From Sulfuriferula multivorans (GTDB lineage: Bacteria > Pseudomonadota > Gammaproteobacteria > Burkholderiales > Thiobacillaceae): a DNA stretch of 7,611 nucleotides. This document shows, one piece after another, positions 1 to 6,498 of this stretch. The stretch spans positions 1 through 7,611 of the forward strand of contig JAAFGW010000135.1 of NCBI GenBank assembly GCA_010365175.1, written 5' to 3'. The translations under genes were made by a program, and so were the position numbers. The first letter of the stretch is position 1; each line of letters starts with the position of its first letter. Below the pieces are notes generated by a model. It was given only the letters and a program-made list of their open reading frames with translations. It was not told the DNA's origin and searched no databases.

Positions 1-1541
1 GCAACATGGGCTTGCGGCGGAAACACGAGTGGCAGCCATAACACCCCACCCAACACCCGCAACGGAAAGCCGCGCGGCAGCAGCAACCACACCGTGCCCA
101 CCACAGCCAACACCGTCGCCAAGCCATCCGGTGCTGGCCGCGCAGCAACCGCCCAGGACAGCGTGCTGGTCCATACCAGCCCCTGACCCAGCCAGTCCAT
201 TATCCACGCCGCCACGTGCCACAGCGACGGCACAACGACGCCGAGCAAAGCCAGCGGAGTAACCAGCCAGCTCACCACAGGAATCGCTACAGCATTGGCC
301 AGTGGCGACACGATGGACACCTGCTGGAACAGTAATAGCAAGGCAGGCGCCAGCGCCAGTGTCACCGCTGCCTGTACCGTGACCCAGCCGCGCAGTTTGT
401 CAGGTATCGCCACGCGGCCGAACGTCACCCACAAAATGACCGCCATCGCGCCAAACGACAGCCAGAAGCCAGCCGACAACACCGCCCATGGGTCGATCAG
501 CAATACCGCAAACAACGCCCAAACCAGCGCCGAAAATGGACGCGGCTCACGTCGCCCCCAGAAGGCCAGTGCCAACACCCCAAGCATGAATAAGGTACGC
601 TGCGCCGGCACCTGAAACCCCGCCAGCACGGCATATGCGCACGCGGCCAGCACGGCGGCCAGGATCCCTGCCTGGCGTGCCGGCATGCGCTCCGCCGCGC
701 GTGGCCAGCGCCGCCAGCCAAATGCCACCCCCCATCCTGCGAGCGCCGCAATCATGGTGACGTGCAGGCCGGATATCGACAGCAGATGATTGACCCCGGT
801 ACGGGTGAAGGATCGCCATTGGTCGTGCGGTATGCTGCGCTGGTCGCCGATCACCAATGCCGCGATGACGCCGGCATAGGGCGCATCGCCCAAGGTGAAA
901 ACAATCCGCTCGCGAATGGCAGCGCGCGTGGCGGCTATCCATGCGCCAGGGGTGGCGGCACGCCCATCGATGCGCTGTGGCTGCGGGTTATCGCGTACGG
1001 TTCCCGAGGCGGCTATGTTCCGCTCCAGCATCCAGGCTTCGAGGTCAAAGCCATGTGGATTGTGGGTACCGTAGGGTCGCTTCAGCCGGACCGTGAATTG
1101 CCAGCGCTCGCCGGCGCGTACGGTAGGAATGCGATCGCCCTTTCGCGGCCAGTAGCGTGTGAGTTGGATGCGCTTCAAGCTTGGCGCGTTGGGCGTAATG
1201 ACCTGCTCGACATCGAGCAAAAAACGCTCGCCGCGGGCGTTGGTCTGCGGCAGGTCACTGACCACGCCAATCACGTTGATTTCCACGCCCTGCCAGTGAT
1301 CGGGCAACCGATCGGCCAGCCGCAGATCAGCCAGCCACGCCGCCCAGGCAAACCCAAGCGCGGCACACAACAGCGCAATACCGAGACGGCGCACGGCTTT
1401 GAAAAAGGTATGGGCGAAAGTGGGCAACAGCAGCACCGCAGACAATAGCGGCAACACCCACAGCCAGCGCGCGGACGGCAAAGCGGCCTGCTGTTGCAGC
1501 AGCCACACGCCGAAACAGAACGCGATGAGCGCAATCCGCAT
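1..1541 (-). CDS. comEC: ComEC/Rec2 DNA-uptake channel protein, 5' part (cut by the left window edge)
   Basis: The minus frame is open from ATG 1541 to base 1 (513 codons, no stop), so the C-terminus is missing. ComEC forms the inner-membrane channel that takes up single-stranded DNA during natural transformation. Visible regions: an N-terminal hydrophobic stretch; a DUF4131/OB-fold-like region to about residue 185, including ...NPHGFDLEAWMLERNIAASG...; then the polytopic Competence domain, with the hallmark TGVNHLLSISGLHVTM at about 248-263, RTLFMLGVLALAFWGRREPR further on, and several hydrophobic helices. The readable end, ...LVFPPQAHV, is where family members pass into the metallo-beta-lactamase-like domain, which lies off-window. 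Family members are about 750-800 residues. The start is well fixed: the lolD TGA is in frame upstream and the four codons between contain no start. The gene lies 12 nt after lolD, so it is probably co-transcribed. No good Shine-Dalgarno is visible. Identification is firm; whether the whole gene is intact cannot be judged here. Confidence 0.93.
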   Translation of the reverse strand, partial: MRIALIAFCFGVWLLQQQAALPSARWLWVLPLLSAVLLLPTFAHTFFKAVRRLGIALLCAALGFAWAAWLADLRLADRLPDHWQGVEINVIGVVSDLPQTNARGERFLLDVEQVITPNAPSLKRIQLTRYWPRKGDRIPTVRAGERWQFTVRLKRPYGTHNPHGFDLEAWMLERNIAASGTVRDNPQPQRIDGRAATPGAWIAATRAAIRERIVFTLGDAPYAGVIAALVIGDQRSIPHDQWRSFTRTGVNHLLSISGLHVTMIAALAGWGVAFGWRRWPRAAERMPARQAGILAAVLAACAYAVLAGFQVPAQRTLFMLGVLALAFWGRREPRPFSALVWALFAVLLIDPWAVLSAGFWLSFGAMAVILWVTFGRVAIPDKLRGWVTVQAAVTLALAPALLLLFQQVSIVSPLANAVAIPVVSWLVTPLALLGVVVPSLWHVAAWIMDWLGQGLVWTSTLSWAVAARPAPDGLATVLAVVGTVWLLLPRGFPLRVLGGVLWLPLVFPPQAHV

Positions 1542-1553
1542 CGCTTGGGGTGG

Positions 1554-2234
1554 TCAGACCGGCTGCAACATCCCGTCCACCAGCCGCAACTGCCGGTCCA
1601 TACGGGCAGCCAGATCAATGTCGTGGGTCACGACTATCAGACTGGTGTTGTGTTTTTGGTTGAGTTCACGCATCAAATCAAACACCGCATTGGCGGTGTG
1701 GCGATCGAGGTTGCCAGTGGGTTCGTCGGCCAGAATGCAGGCAGGCTGGGTAACCAACGCACGTGCGATGGCTACGCGCTGACGCTCCCCCCCCGAAAGT
1801 TCGCCCGGGCGATGGGTCAGCCGATGCCCCAAACCCACTTCGTTCAACACGTCTGCCGAGCGTGACATGGCCTGGACTTTTTCCAGCCGACGGATAGTCA
1901 GCGGCATGGCAGCATTTTCCAACGCCGAAAACTCAGGTAGCAGGTGGTGAAACTGGTAGACAAACCCCAAAGCCGTGTTGCGCAGTTCACAGCGCGCTGC
2001 TTCGGATAGGGCAAAGGGATCACGGCCGAGCAGTTCGACCTGCCCGGTTGTGGGTGAATCGAGTCCACCCAGCAAATGCAGCAGCGTGCTTTTTCCCGAT
2101 CCCGAGACCCCGACAATCGCAAGCGACTCGCCGGCGCGGACCTCCAGATCGACGCCGGTCAGAACCGGTACATCGCTTTTTCCCTGGCGGAATATTTTGC
2201 TTAGTCCGGTGCATCGCAGCACGGTCTCATTCAT
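1554..2234 (-). CDS. lolD: Lipoprotein-releasing system ATPase LolD
   Basis: The 226-residue ABC ATPase (E. coli LolD is 233) powers release of outer-membrane lipoproteins from the inner membrane to the periplasmic carrier LolA. Visible motifs: Walker A GVSGSGKST (42-50), Q-loop within FVYQFHHLLPEF (Q94), signature LSGGERQRVAIARAL (146-160), Walker B CILADEPTG (166-174) with D-loop NLD, and H-loop H204 in VVTHD. The YQFHHLLPEFSALEN stretch is typical of LolD and separates it from FtsE or MacB. The chosen start MNETVLRC (ATG 2234) lies inside ATGAATGA and overlaps the permease stop by 8 nt, which suggests translational coupling; a GAGG lies about 9 nt upstream. A start further upstream at 2318 would run deep into the permease gene and adds nothing like the family. 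The signature motif is encoded by a run of eight G's (1787-1794). Confidence 0.95.
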   Translation of the reverse strand: MNETVLRCTGLSKIFRQGKSDVPVLTGVDLEVRAGESLAIVGVSGSGKSTLLHLLGGLDSPTTGQVELLGRDPFALSEAARCELRNTALGFVYQFHHLLPEFSALENAAMPLTIRRLEKVQAMSRSADVLNEVGLGHRLTHRPGELSGGERQRVAIARALVTQPACILADEPTGNLDRHTANAVFDLMRELNQKHNTSLIVVTHDIDLAARMDRQLRLVDGMLQPV

Positions 2235-3483
2235 AGCGCAGTGCCTCGGCCGGGTTGATACGCGAGGCAGCCCAGCTGGGATACAAGGTTGCGACCAGAC
2301 TGATGAGCAACGAAACACCCGCGATCAACCCCACATCGCCCCACACCAGCTTGGATGGCAATTCATTGATGTAATACACATCTGCCGGGAACAGATCCAT
2401 CCCGGCCATGCGCTCGATAATGGGCACGACGGTCTCAAGATTCAGCGCGAGCAACACCCCGCTCGCCACCCCCAGCAAGGTGCCAAACACCCCGATGAAT
2501 GCACCCTGCACCATGAAGATGGCCATGATCGAACCGGGTCTGGCGCCAAGTGTACGCAGAATGGCGATATCGGACTGTTTGTCGGTGACGGCCATCACCA
2601 GCGTCGAAACAATGTTGAAAGCCGCCACAGCAACGATCAGCAGCAGGATCAAGAACATCATGCGTTTTTCGATCGCCACGGCACGAAAGAAATTGGCGTG
2701 GCTTTGCGTCCAATCTGTGATGTAAAACAGACCATTCAGACTTTGCGACAGTTCACGTGTCACGAACGGTGCCCTGAACAAATCGTCGAGTTTCAGGCGC
2801 ACCCCCGAAACGTCATCGCCCAAGCGCAACAGCTTTTGCGCATCCTGCATATTAATTAGCGCAAGTCCGGAGTCGTATTCGAACATGCCGGCTTCAAAGA
2901 TGCCGGTGACGGTGAATTGCTTGACACGCGGCATCACACCGGCCGGGGTGATGTTGCCTTGTGGACTTAACAACACCAGTTTGTCGCCAGGGAAAACGTT
3001 CAGCACACGTGCCAACTCTCCACCCAGGATGATGCCGAACTCACCGGGTTTGAGATCAGTCAGCTTGCCCGACTTCATGTGTTGTGCGAAGTCGGCCACC
3101 TGATTTTCCAGTTCAGGCTGGATGCCGCGAATGACTGCGCCGCGAACCGAGTCGCCATTGGCGAGCATGCCCTGCGAATTGACAAACGGCGCACCCGAAA
3201 TCACGCTTTTATTCTGTTTTGCTTGTGCCAGCACGCTGGGCCAGTCTGCAAGCCGGTCAGCAGGGCCGCTGATTTCCAGATGCGCAGCCACACCAAGAAT
3301 GCGAGTCCGCAATTCTTCCTGAAAGCCATTCATCACGCTCAACACCACAATCAGTGCCATCACACCCAGTGCGATGCCCGCCATCGAGGCTATGGAAATA
3401 AAGGAAATGAAATGGTTGCTGCGCTTGGCGTGGGTGTAGCGCAGGCCTATCTGAAGTTCAAAGGGCAGCAAAACAGATCTCAC
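2227..3483 (-). CDS. lolC: Lipoprotein-releasing system transmembrane subunit, LolC/LolE family
   Basis: This 418-residue inner-membrane permease partners LolD in extracting lipoproteins for LolA. It has the LolC/E (MacB/FtsX-type) layout: N-terminal cytoplasmic stretch FELQIGLRY, TM1 at about 28-52 leading into VLSVMNGFQEELRTRILG, a large periplasmic domain at about 55-270, then TM2 (about 275-299), TM3 (about 318-348) and TM4 (about 382-403). The cytoplasmic segment DKQSDIAILRTLGARPGSI (301-319) is the family coupling region. The loop from P174 to P185 (SPQGNITPAGVMP) sits where LolC carries the LolA-binding Hook. Only one permease gene adjoins lolD, as in the LolDF arrangement, where one protein serves as both LolC and LolE; a second gene elsewhere cannot be excluded. 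The start is uncertain: GTG 3483 (used here) or TTG 3471, which would give M-LPFELQIGLRY behind a GAGAT. It begins 32 nt after yjbQ. Confidence 0.93.
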   Translation of the reverse strand: MRSVLLPFELQIGLRYTHAKRSNHFISFISIASMAGIALGVMALIVVLSVMNGFQEELRTRILGVAAHLEISGPADRLADWPSVLAQAKQNKSVISGAPFVNSQGMLANGDSVRGAVIRGIQPELENQVADFAQHMKSGKLTDLKPGEFGIILGGELARVLNVFPGDKLVLLSPQGNITPAGVMPRVKQFTVTGIFEAGMFEYDSGLALINMQDAQKLLRLGDDVSGVRLKLDDLFRAPFVTRELSQSLNGLFYITDWTQSHANFFRAVAIEKRMMFLILLLIVAVAAFNIVSTLVMAVTDKQSDIAILRTLGARPGSIMAIFMVQGAFIGVFGTLLGVASGVLLALNLETVVPIIERMAGMDLFPADVYYINELPSKLVWGDVGLIAGVSLLISLVATLYPSWAASRINPAEALRYE

Positions 3484-3515
3484 TAAAAGAATTGCGCGAG
3501 TATGCCACAGCTGCC

Positions 3516-3935
3516 CTACTCTCCCAGCAGATGCAGCACGACATTACGCATCTGCGCGGCACGACGGTGTTCAAAAACGGTGATCCCCTGCCAAGTGCCA
3601 AGCATCGGCCCGCCATCGGTAACAGGCACAGCCAGATGGGTTTGCGTCAGGGCTGCGCGAATATGCGCCGGCATGTCATCCGGGCCTTCCAGAACATGTT
3701 CATAAATGGGGTCGCCTTCCGGCACAAAATGCGAAAAAAAGCGTTCCAGGTCGGTTTGCACGGTTGGGTCGTAATTTTCCTGAATCAGCAAACTCGCCGA
3801 GGTATGACGGATATACAGTGTCAGCAGACCCTGCCCAATGCCGGTCTCCCGCACCCAGGTCCGAACCTGTGGGGTAAAGCCATACAACCCCTTACCTTGA
3901 GTAGGGACAGTGATTTCATGAAGGGCTTGGCGCAT
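3516..3935 (-). CDS. yjbQ: YjbQ / UPF0047 family protein
   Basis: The product has 139 residues, close to E. coli YjbQ (138). The family is a small trimeric fold; E. coli YjbQ has a weak secondary thiamine-phosphate synthase activity, but its physiological role is not settled. Visible family motifs: YIRHTSASLLIQENYDP (41-57; most members have HTTAS, here HTSAS), TDLERFF, the conserved H91 in MPAHIRAAL, PVTDGGPMLGTWQGITVFEHR (104-124) with the GTWQ signature at 113-116, and a basic end. I chose ATG 3935 (MRQALHEITV); ATG 3944 (MTSMRQ...) is equally readable and adds three residues. A longer ORF to 3995 would run into the divergent gene's coding sequence and is unlikely. Neither ATG has a Shine-Dalgarno. 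A TAGAAT at 3943-3948 on this strand lies 7 nt before ATG 3935. It is the first gene of the probable yjbQ-lolC-lolD-comEC unit. Confidence 0.9.
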   Translation of the reverse strand: MRQALHEITVPTQGKGLYGFTPQVRTWVRETGIGQGLLTLYIRHTSASLLIQENYDPTVQTDLERFFSHFVPEGDPIYEHVLEGPDDMPAHIRAALTQTHLAVPVTDGGPMLGTWQGITVFEHRRAAQMRNVVLHLLGE

Positions 3936-3942
3936 GCTTGTC

Positions 3943-3971
3943 ATTCTAACGAATTGGCTTGTTACACTCGA
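3943..3971. promoter_or_regulatory. Divergent promoter region between yjbQ and the RpfE-like gene
   Basis: Only about 39 bp separate the two divergent ATGs. On the minus strand there is TAGAAT (3948-3943), one mismatch from TATAAT, 7 nt before yjbQ ATG 3935; its -35 is weak (TTCGAG, 18-bp spacer). On the plus strand an extended -10-like TGTTACACT (3960-3968) lies 6 nt before ATG 3975, with TTGTCA (3938-3943) upstream at a 19-bp spacing. If these boxes are used, transcripts begin at or near the A of each start codon. This is read by eye from degenerate motifs. Confidence 0.4.
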
Positions 3972-3974
3972 ACC

Positions 3975-4973
3975 ATGCAGATCCTCATCCCACATTTGTT
4001 TCCAGACAGCCGCTTACTCGAAGTGGCCACGCAAAATCTCTGCTTACCCGCGCTGGAAACACTATTGGGACGCGGCAGCCTCCAGGCCTGCCCCGCTGAT
4101 GGTACCGAAGCGGCGCTGTGCCAGGCGCTAGGCATTGCCCGGCAGCATGACTGGCCGCTAGCCCCCATCACGCTGGAAGCGGATGGACAGGAGGCTGGTG
4201 GCGCTTATTGGCTGCGCGCCGACCCAGTGCATCTGCAGGTGATGCGAGACCAGATTGTGCTGGCAGACCCTGGCGTGCTCAATTTGTCACAGCTGGAAGC
4301 AGATGAATTATCGACCTCGATCGCTCAGCATTTTGGTGAAACCCTGAACCCGATTCAGCTACACCCTCAGCGTTGGTACCTGCAGTTTTCGCATCCGCCA
4401 CGGCTTACGACCACGCCTTTGTCTGTAGCAGCCGGGCGGAATATCGATTCGGTCCAGCCTCAAGGTGAAGCAGCTCAGCAGTATCGGACTTTACTCAATG
4501 AATTGCAGATGCTGCTGTTTACGCATCCGGTCAACCAGGCACGTGAATTGCGCGGCGAGTTACCGATCAATTCTGTGTGGCTATGGGGTGGAGGAGTCAA
4601 GCCAGAGACGACTCAAACAGGATTATCGCTGTATGCAAATGCGCCCGAAGCCTGCGCCTTGGGTAAATATGGCGGCGCACGGGGATTTCCCATACCCGCA
4701 AAATTAGAAAGATCACTGATTCAAAGAGAGAACGTGATACAGCTGGATGCGTTGACGCCTGCAGGCCTATGCGGCGATGCCTATGCTTGGCGTGAAGCAC
4801 TCCGTGCAATGGAGCAGGACTGGTTTGTACCGCTACTCGCTGCGCTCCGAACGGTCGACTCAAAAGGGGTACACCTGTCGGATCCGGTCAACGGAAAATC
4901 TCTCTTTGTGAAAAGGACGGACACCTGGAAAATCTGGCGGCGTCCAAGAACGCTGCTTTCATTCATCAACTGA
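3975..4973 (+). CDS. RpfE/COG4255-like conserved protein of unknown function ('phosphoglycerate mutase-like')
   Basis: This 332-residue soluble-looking protein has no signal peptide and no membrane helix. From memory it matches a beta/gammaproteobacterial family annotated as RpfE-type regulatory protein or, loosely, as phosphoglycerate mutase; the biochemical role is not established and I do not assign one. Visible family features: N-terminal MQILIPHLFPDSRLLE followed by LCLPALETLLGRG; YWLRADPVHLQVMRDQIVL (78-96), the most characteristic block; LPINSVWLWGGG (197-208), a strongly conserved WLWGGG turn; and a basic C-terminus WKIWRRPRTLL (318-328). The frame is open upstream to 3492, but that part lies antisense to yjbQ, and MQILIPHLF matches the expected N-terminus, so ATG 3975 is preferred. 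No Shine-Dalgarno precedes it. In xanthomonads rpfE lies near recJ; no recJ is in this window. It converges on rimO. Confidence 0.78.
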   Translation: MQILIPHLFPDSRLLEVATQNLCLPALETLLGRGSLQACPADGTEAALCQALGIARQHDWPLAPITLEADGQEAGGAYWLRADPVHLQVMRDQIVLADPGVLNLSQLEADELSTSIAQHFGETLNPIQLHPQRWYLQFSHPPRLTTTPLSVAAGRNIDSVQPQGEAAQQYRTLLNELQMLLFTHPVNQARELRGELPINSVWLWGGGVKPETTQTGLSLYANAPEACALGKYGGARGFPIPAKLERSLIQRENVIQLDALTPAGLCGDAYAWREALRAMEQDWFVPLLAALRTVDSKGVHLSDPVNGKSLFVKRTDTWKIWRRPRTLLSFIN

Positions 4974-5025
4974 GTGAGTCGACTCCATCAAAATATTGCT
5001 GGATATTCGCCCACGATGATGCAGG

Positions 5026-5094
5026 CTTGTCGATAATTGCTGGGAAACGCTGTTATTAATGCACAGCAAGCAATCCGGCAATTATTCTGACAAG
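5026..5094. repeat. Imperfect inverted repeat with nested inner hairpin between convergent genes
   Basis: The left arm 5026-5043 (CTTGTCGATAATTGCTGG) pairs with the right arm 5075-5094 (CCGGCAATTATTCTGACAAG). This gives 18 pairs with one 2-nt bulge (5087-5088) and two G-U/G-T wobbles. The 31-nt loop holds a second hairpin, GCTGT (5049-5053) with ACAGC (5063-5067). There is no T-tract on either strand, so it is not a classical intrinsic terminator. It lies between the 3' ends of the RpfE-like gene and rimO, so transcription stop, mRNA end protection or a REP/MITE-like remnant are all possible. Confidence 0.6.
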
Positions 5095-5104
5095 GTCGGC
5101 ACCG

Positions 5105-5151
5105 CGCCATATTAAACAGGCGCCACGTTAATCAGGAGCCGGTTAAACAGG
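5105..5151. repeat. Three degenerate 15-16-bp tandem repeats overlapping the rimO stop
   Basis: Read on the plus strand the copies are CGCCATATTAAACAGG (5105-5120), CGCCACGTTAATCAGG (5121-5136) and AGCCGGTTAAACAGG (5137-5151). The shared core is GCC-NNN-TTAA(A/T)CAGG, with one base missing in the third copy. The third copy contains the rimO TAA (5143-5145) and codes for its last residues. Copies one and three share an exact 11-mer, TTAAACAGGCG, counting the two bases after the third copy. Confidence 0.6.
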
Positions 5152-6474
5152 CGTTGCCCACAGATCGTGTTCGTCGGCTTCCTCGACACGGACCTTGAGA
5201 CACGTACCCGGCTTCAGATCGAACACGCCATTCAGATAAACCACGCCGTCGATTTCCGGCGCATCAGCATGGCTGCGCGCAATAGTGCCCTCATCGTCCG
5301 CTTCGTCGACGATTACCTCAATCTCCCGCCCAATCTTGGCGTGAAGCTTAGCTGCAGATATCGCCGCCTGAACTTCCATAAAGCGTGCCAAGCGTTCTTC
5401 TTTTAACGATTCTGGAATGGCATCAGGTAATTCGTTGGCAACCGCCCCCTCAACCGGTGAGTACTTGAAACACCCCACCCGATCGAGTTGAGCTTCATGA
5501 AGAAACGCCAACAACTCATCAAACTCTGCCTCAGTTTCACCCGGAAATCCCACGATAAACGTAGAACGCAAAGTGAGATCGGGAACACCCGCACGCCAAG
5601 ACTGAATGCGCTCCAAGGTCTTCTCAACCGCACCCGGTCGTTTCATCAACTTAAGAATGCGCGGGCTGGCGTGCTGAAACGGGATATCAAGGTAGGGCAG
5701 GATGATGCCATCGGCCATCAGTGGAATAACATCATTCACGCTAGGATACGGATACACATAATGCAATCGAACCCAGGCGCCGAGTTCACCCAACGCCCCA
5801 GCAAGCTCGGTCATGCGTGTTTTTAGTGGACGGCCATTCCAGAAACCGGGGCGATACTTCACATCAACGCCATAGGCACTCGTGTCCTGCGATACCACCA
5901 GCAGTTCTTTTACGCCAGCACTCACCAAGGCTTCAGCTTCACGCATAACGTCACCAATCGGCCTACTGACCAAGTCGCCGCGCATTGATGGAATGATGCA
6001 AAAAGTACATCGATGATTACATCCCTCAGATATTTTGAGGTAGGCATAGTGTCGTGGCGTGAGTTTGATTCCACCCGGAGGGATCAAGTCCTCAAACGGA
6101 TCGTGCGGCTTGGGCAATGCAGTGTGCACCGCCAGCATCACCTCATCCAGCGCATGGGGTCCTGACACGGCCAGCACTTTGGGATGCGCCGCACGTATCA
6201 CGTCACCCTTTGCGCCGAGACAGCCAGTGACAATAACCTTGCCATTTTCAGCCAGCGCCTCACCAATTGCGTCGAGAGACTCCTCCACTGCAGCATCAAT
6301 GAAGCCACATGTATTGACCACGACCACATCAGCGTCGTTATAGCTGCCCACGATGTTGTAACCTTCAGCGCGCAACTGGGTCAGGATGCGTTCGGAATCA
6401 ACCGTCGCCTTGGGGCAGCCGAGTGAAACAAAACCAACGGTGGGTGTGCGAGAAGAGTGTGCTTTGGTTACCAT
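5143..6474 (-). CDS. rimO: Ribosomal protein S12 methylthiotransferase RimO
   Basis: RimO is a radical-SAM methylthiotransferase that adds a methylthio group to the conserved aspartate of ribosomal protein S12 (D89 in E. coli). The product has 443 residues from ATG 6474 (E. coli 441). The N-terminal MTTase domain carries C20 (FVSLGCPK), C56 (VNTCGF) and C85 (VTGCLG), which bind one Fe-S cluster. The radical-SAM motif CNHRCTFC supplies C152, C156 and C159 for the second. FCIIPSMRGDLVSRP, SQDTSAYGVDVKYR, LHYVYPYP, PYLDIPFQHASPRILKLMKRPG and STFIVGFPGETE are diagnostic for RimO rather than MiaB. The TRAM domain fills about 373-442, ending ADEHDLWATPV. GTG 6483 would add three residues; neither start has a Shine-Dalgarno. 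The gene looks complete. It is divergent from the small gene at 6499, and its stop lies in the tandem repeat at 5137-5151. Confidence 0.97.
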   Translation of the reverse strand: MVTKAHSSRTPTVGFVSLGCPKATVDSERILTQLRAEGYNIVGSYNDADVVVVNTCGFIDAAVEESLDAIGEALAENGKVIVTGCLGAKGDVIRAAHPKVLAVSGPHALDEVMLAVHTALPKPHDPFEDLIPPGGIKLTPRHYAYLKISEGCNHRCTFCIIPSMRGDLVSRPIGDVMREAEALVSAGVKELLVVSQDTSAYGVDVKYRPGFWNGRPLKTRMTELAGALGELGAWVRLHYVYPYPSVNDVIPLMADGIILPYLDIPFQHASPRILKLMKRPGAVEKTLERIQSWRAGVPDLTLRSTFIVGFPGETEAEFDELLAFLHEAQLDRVGCFKYSPVEGAVANELPDAIPESLKEERLARFMEVQAAISAAKLHAKIGREIEVIVDEADDEGTIARSHADAPEIDGVVYLNGVFDLKPGTCLKVRVEEADEHDLWATPV

Positions 6475-6483
6475 AGCGTTCAC

Positions 6484-6490
6484 AAAGGAG
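6484..6490 (+). promoter_or_regulatory. Strong Shine-Dalgarno of the small membrane-protein gene
   Basis: AAAGGAG lies 8 nt before ATG 6499. It is the main support that this short ORF is a translated gene. On the other strand it lies just upstream of the rimO start codons, so the two leaders overlap. Confidence 0.75.
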
Positions 6491-6498
6491 CAGATTAA

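Noticed and set aside
29..615. Two plus-strand ORFs (29-262, 295-615)
   Set aside because: They are Pro/Ala/Thr-rich shadows of the comEC membrane region with no Shine-Dalgarno or family resemblance.
762..1448. 228-codon plus-strand ORF
   Set aside because: It lies wholly antisense to comEC, whose minus frame gives recognisable family motifs here (NHLLSISGLHV), and its own translation shows no domain.
1271..1618. Minus-strand 115-codon ORF over the lolD/comEC junction
   Set aside because: It is an out-of-frame Cys/Arg-rich reading of comEC; the proper frame gives MRIALIAFCFGVW and a hydrophobic N-terminus.
1975..2859. 294-codon plus-strand ORF, His/Gln/Asp-rich
   Set aside because: It is antisense to lolD and lolC/E, and its composition is what results from reading those genes backwards.
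3492..3974. 161-codon upstream extension of the RpfE-like ORF
   Set aside because: It is antisense to all of yjbQ. The recognised N-terminus MQILIPHLF starts at 3975, and a fusion is not supported by any domain.
5104..5123. GCGCC/GGCGC 5-bp stem as a terminator for rimO
   Set aside because: The stem is short, the loop is 10 nt and there is no T-tract; the bases are better explained by the tandem repeat units.
4974..5142. Hidden small gene, tRNA or IS remnant in the largest gap
   Set aside because: I find no cloverleaf, no transposase fragment and no ORF with a ribosome site; only the hairpin and tandem repeats stand out.
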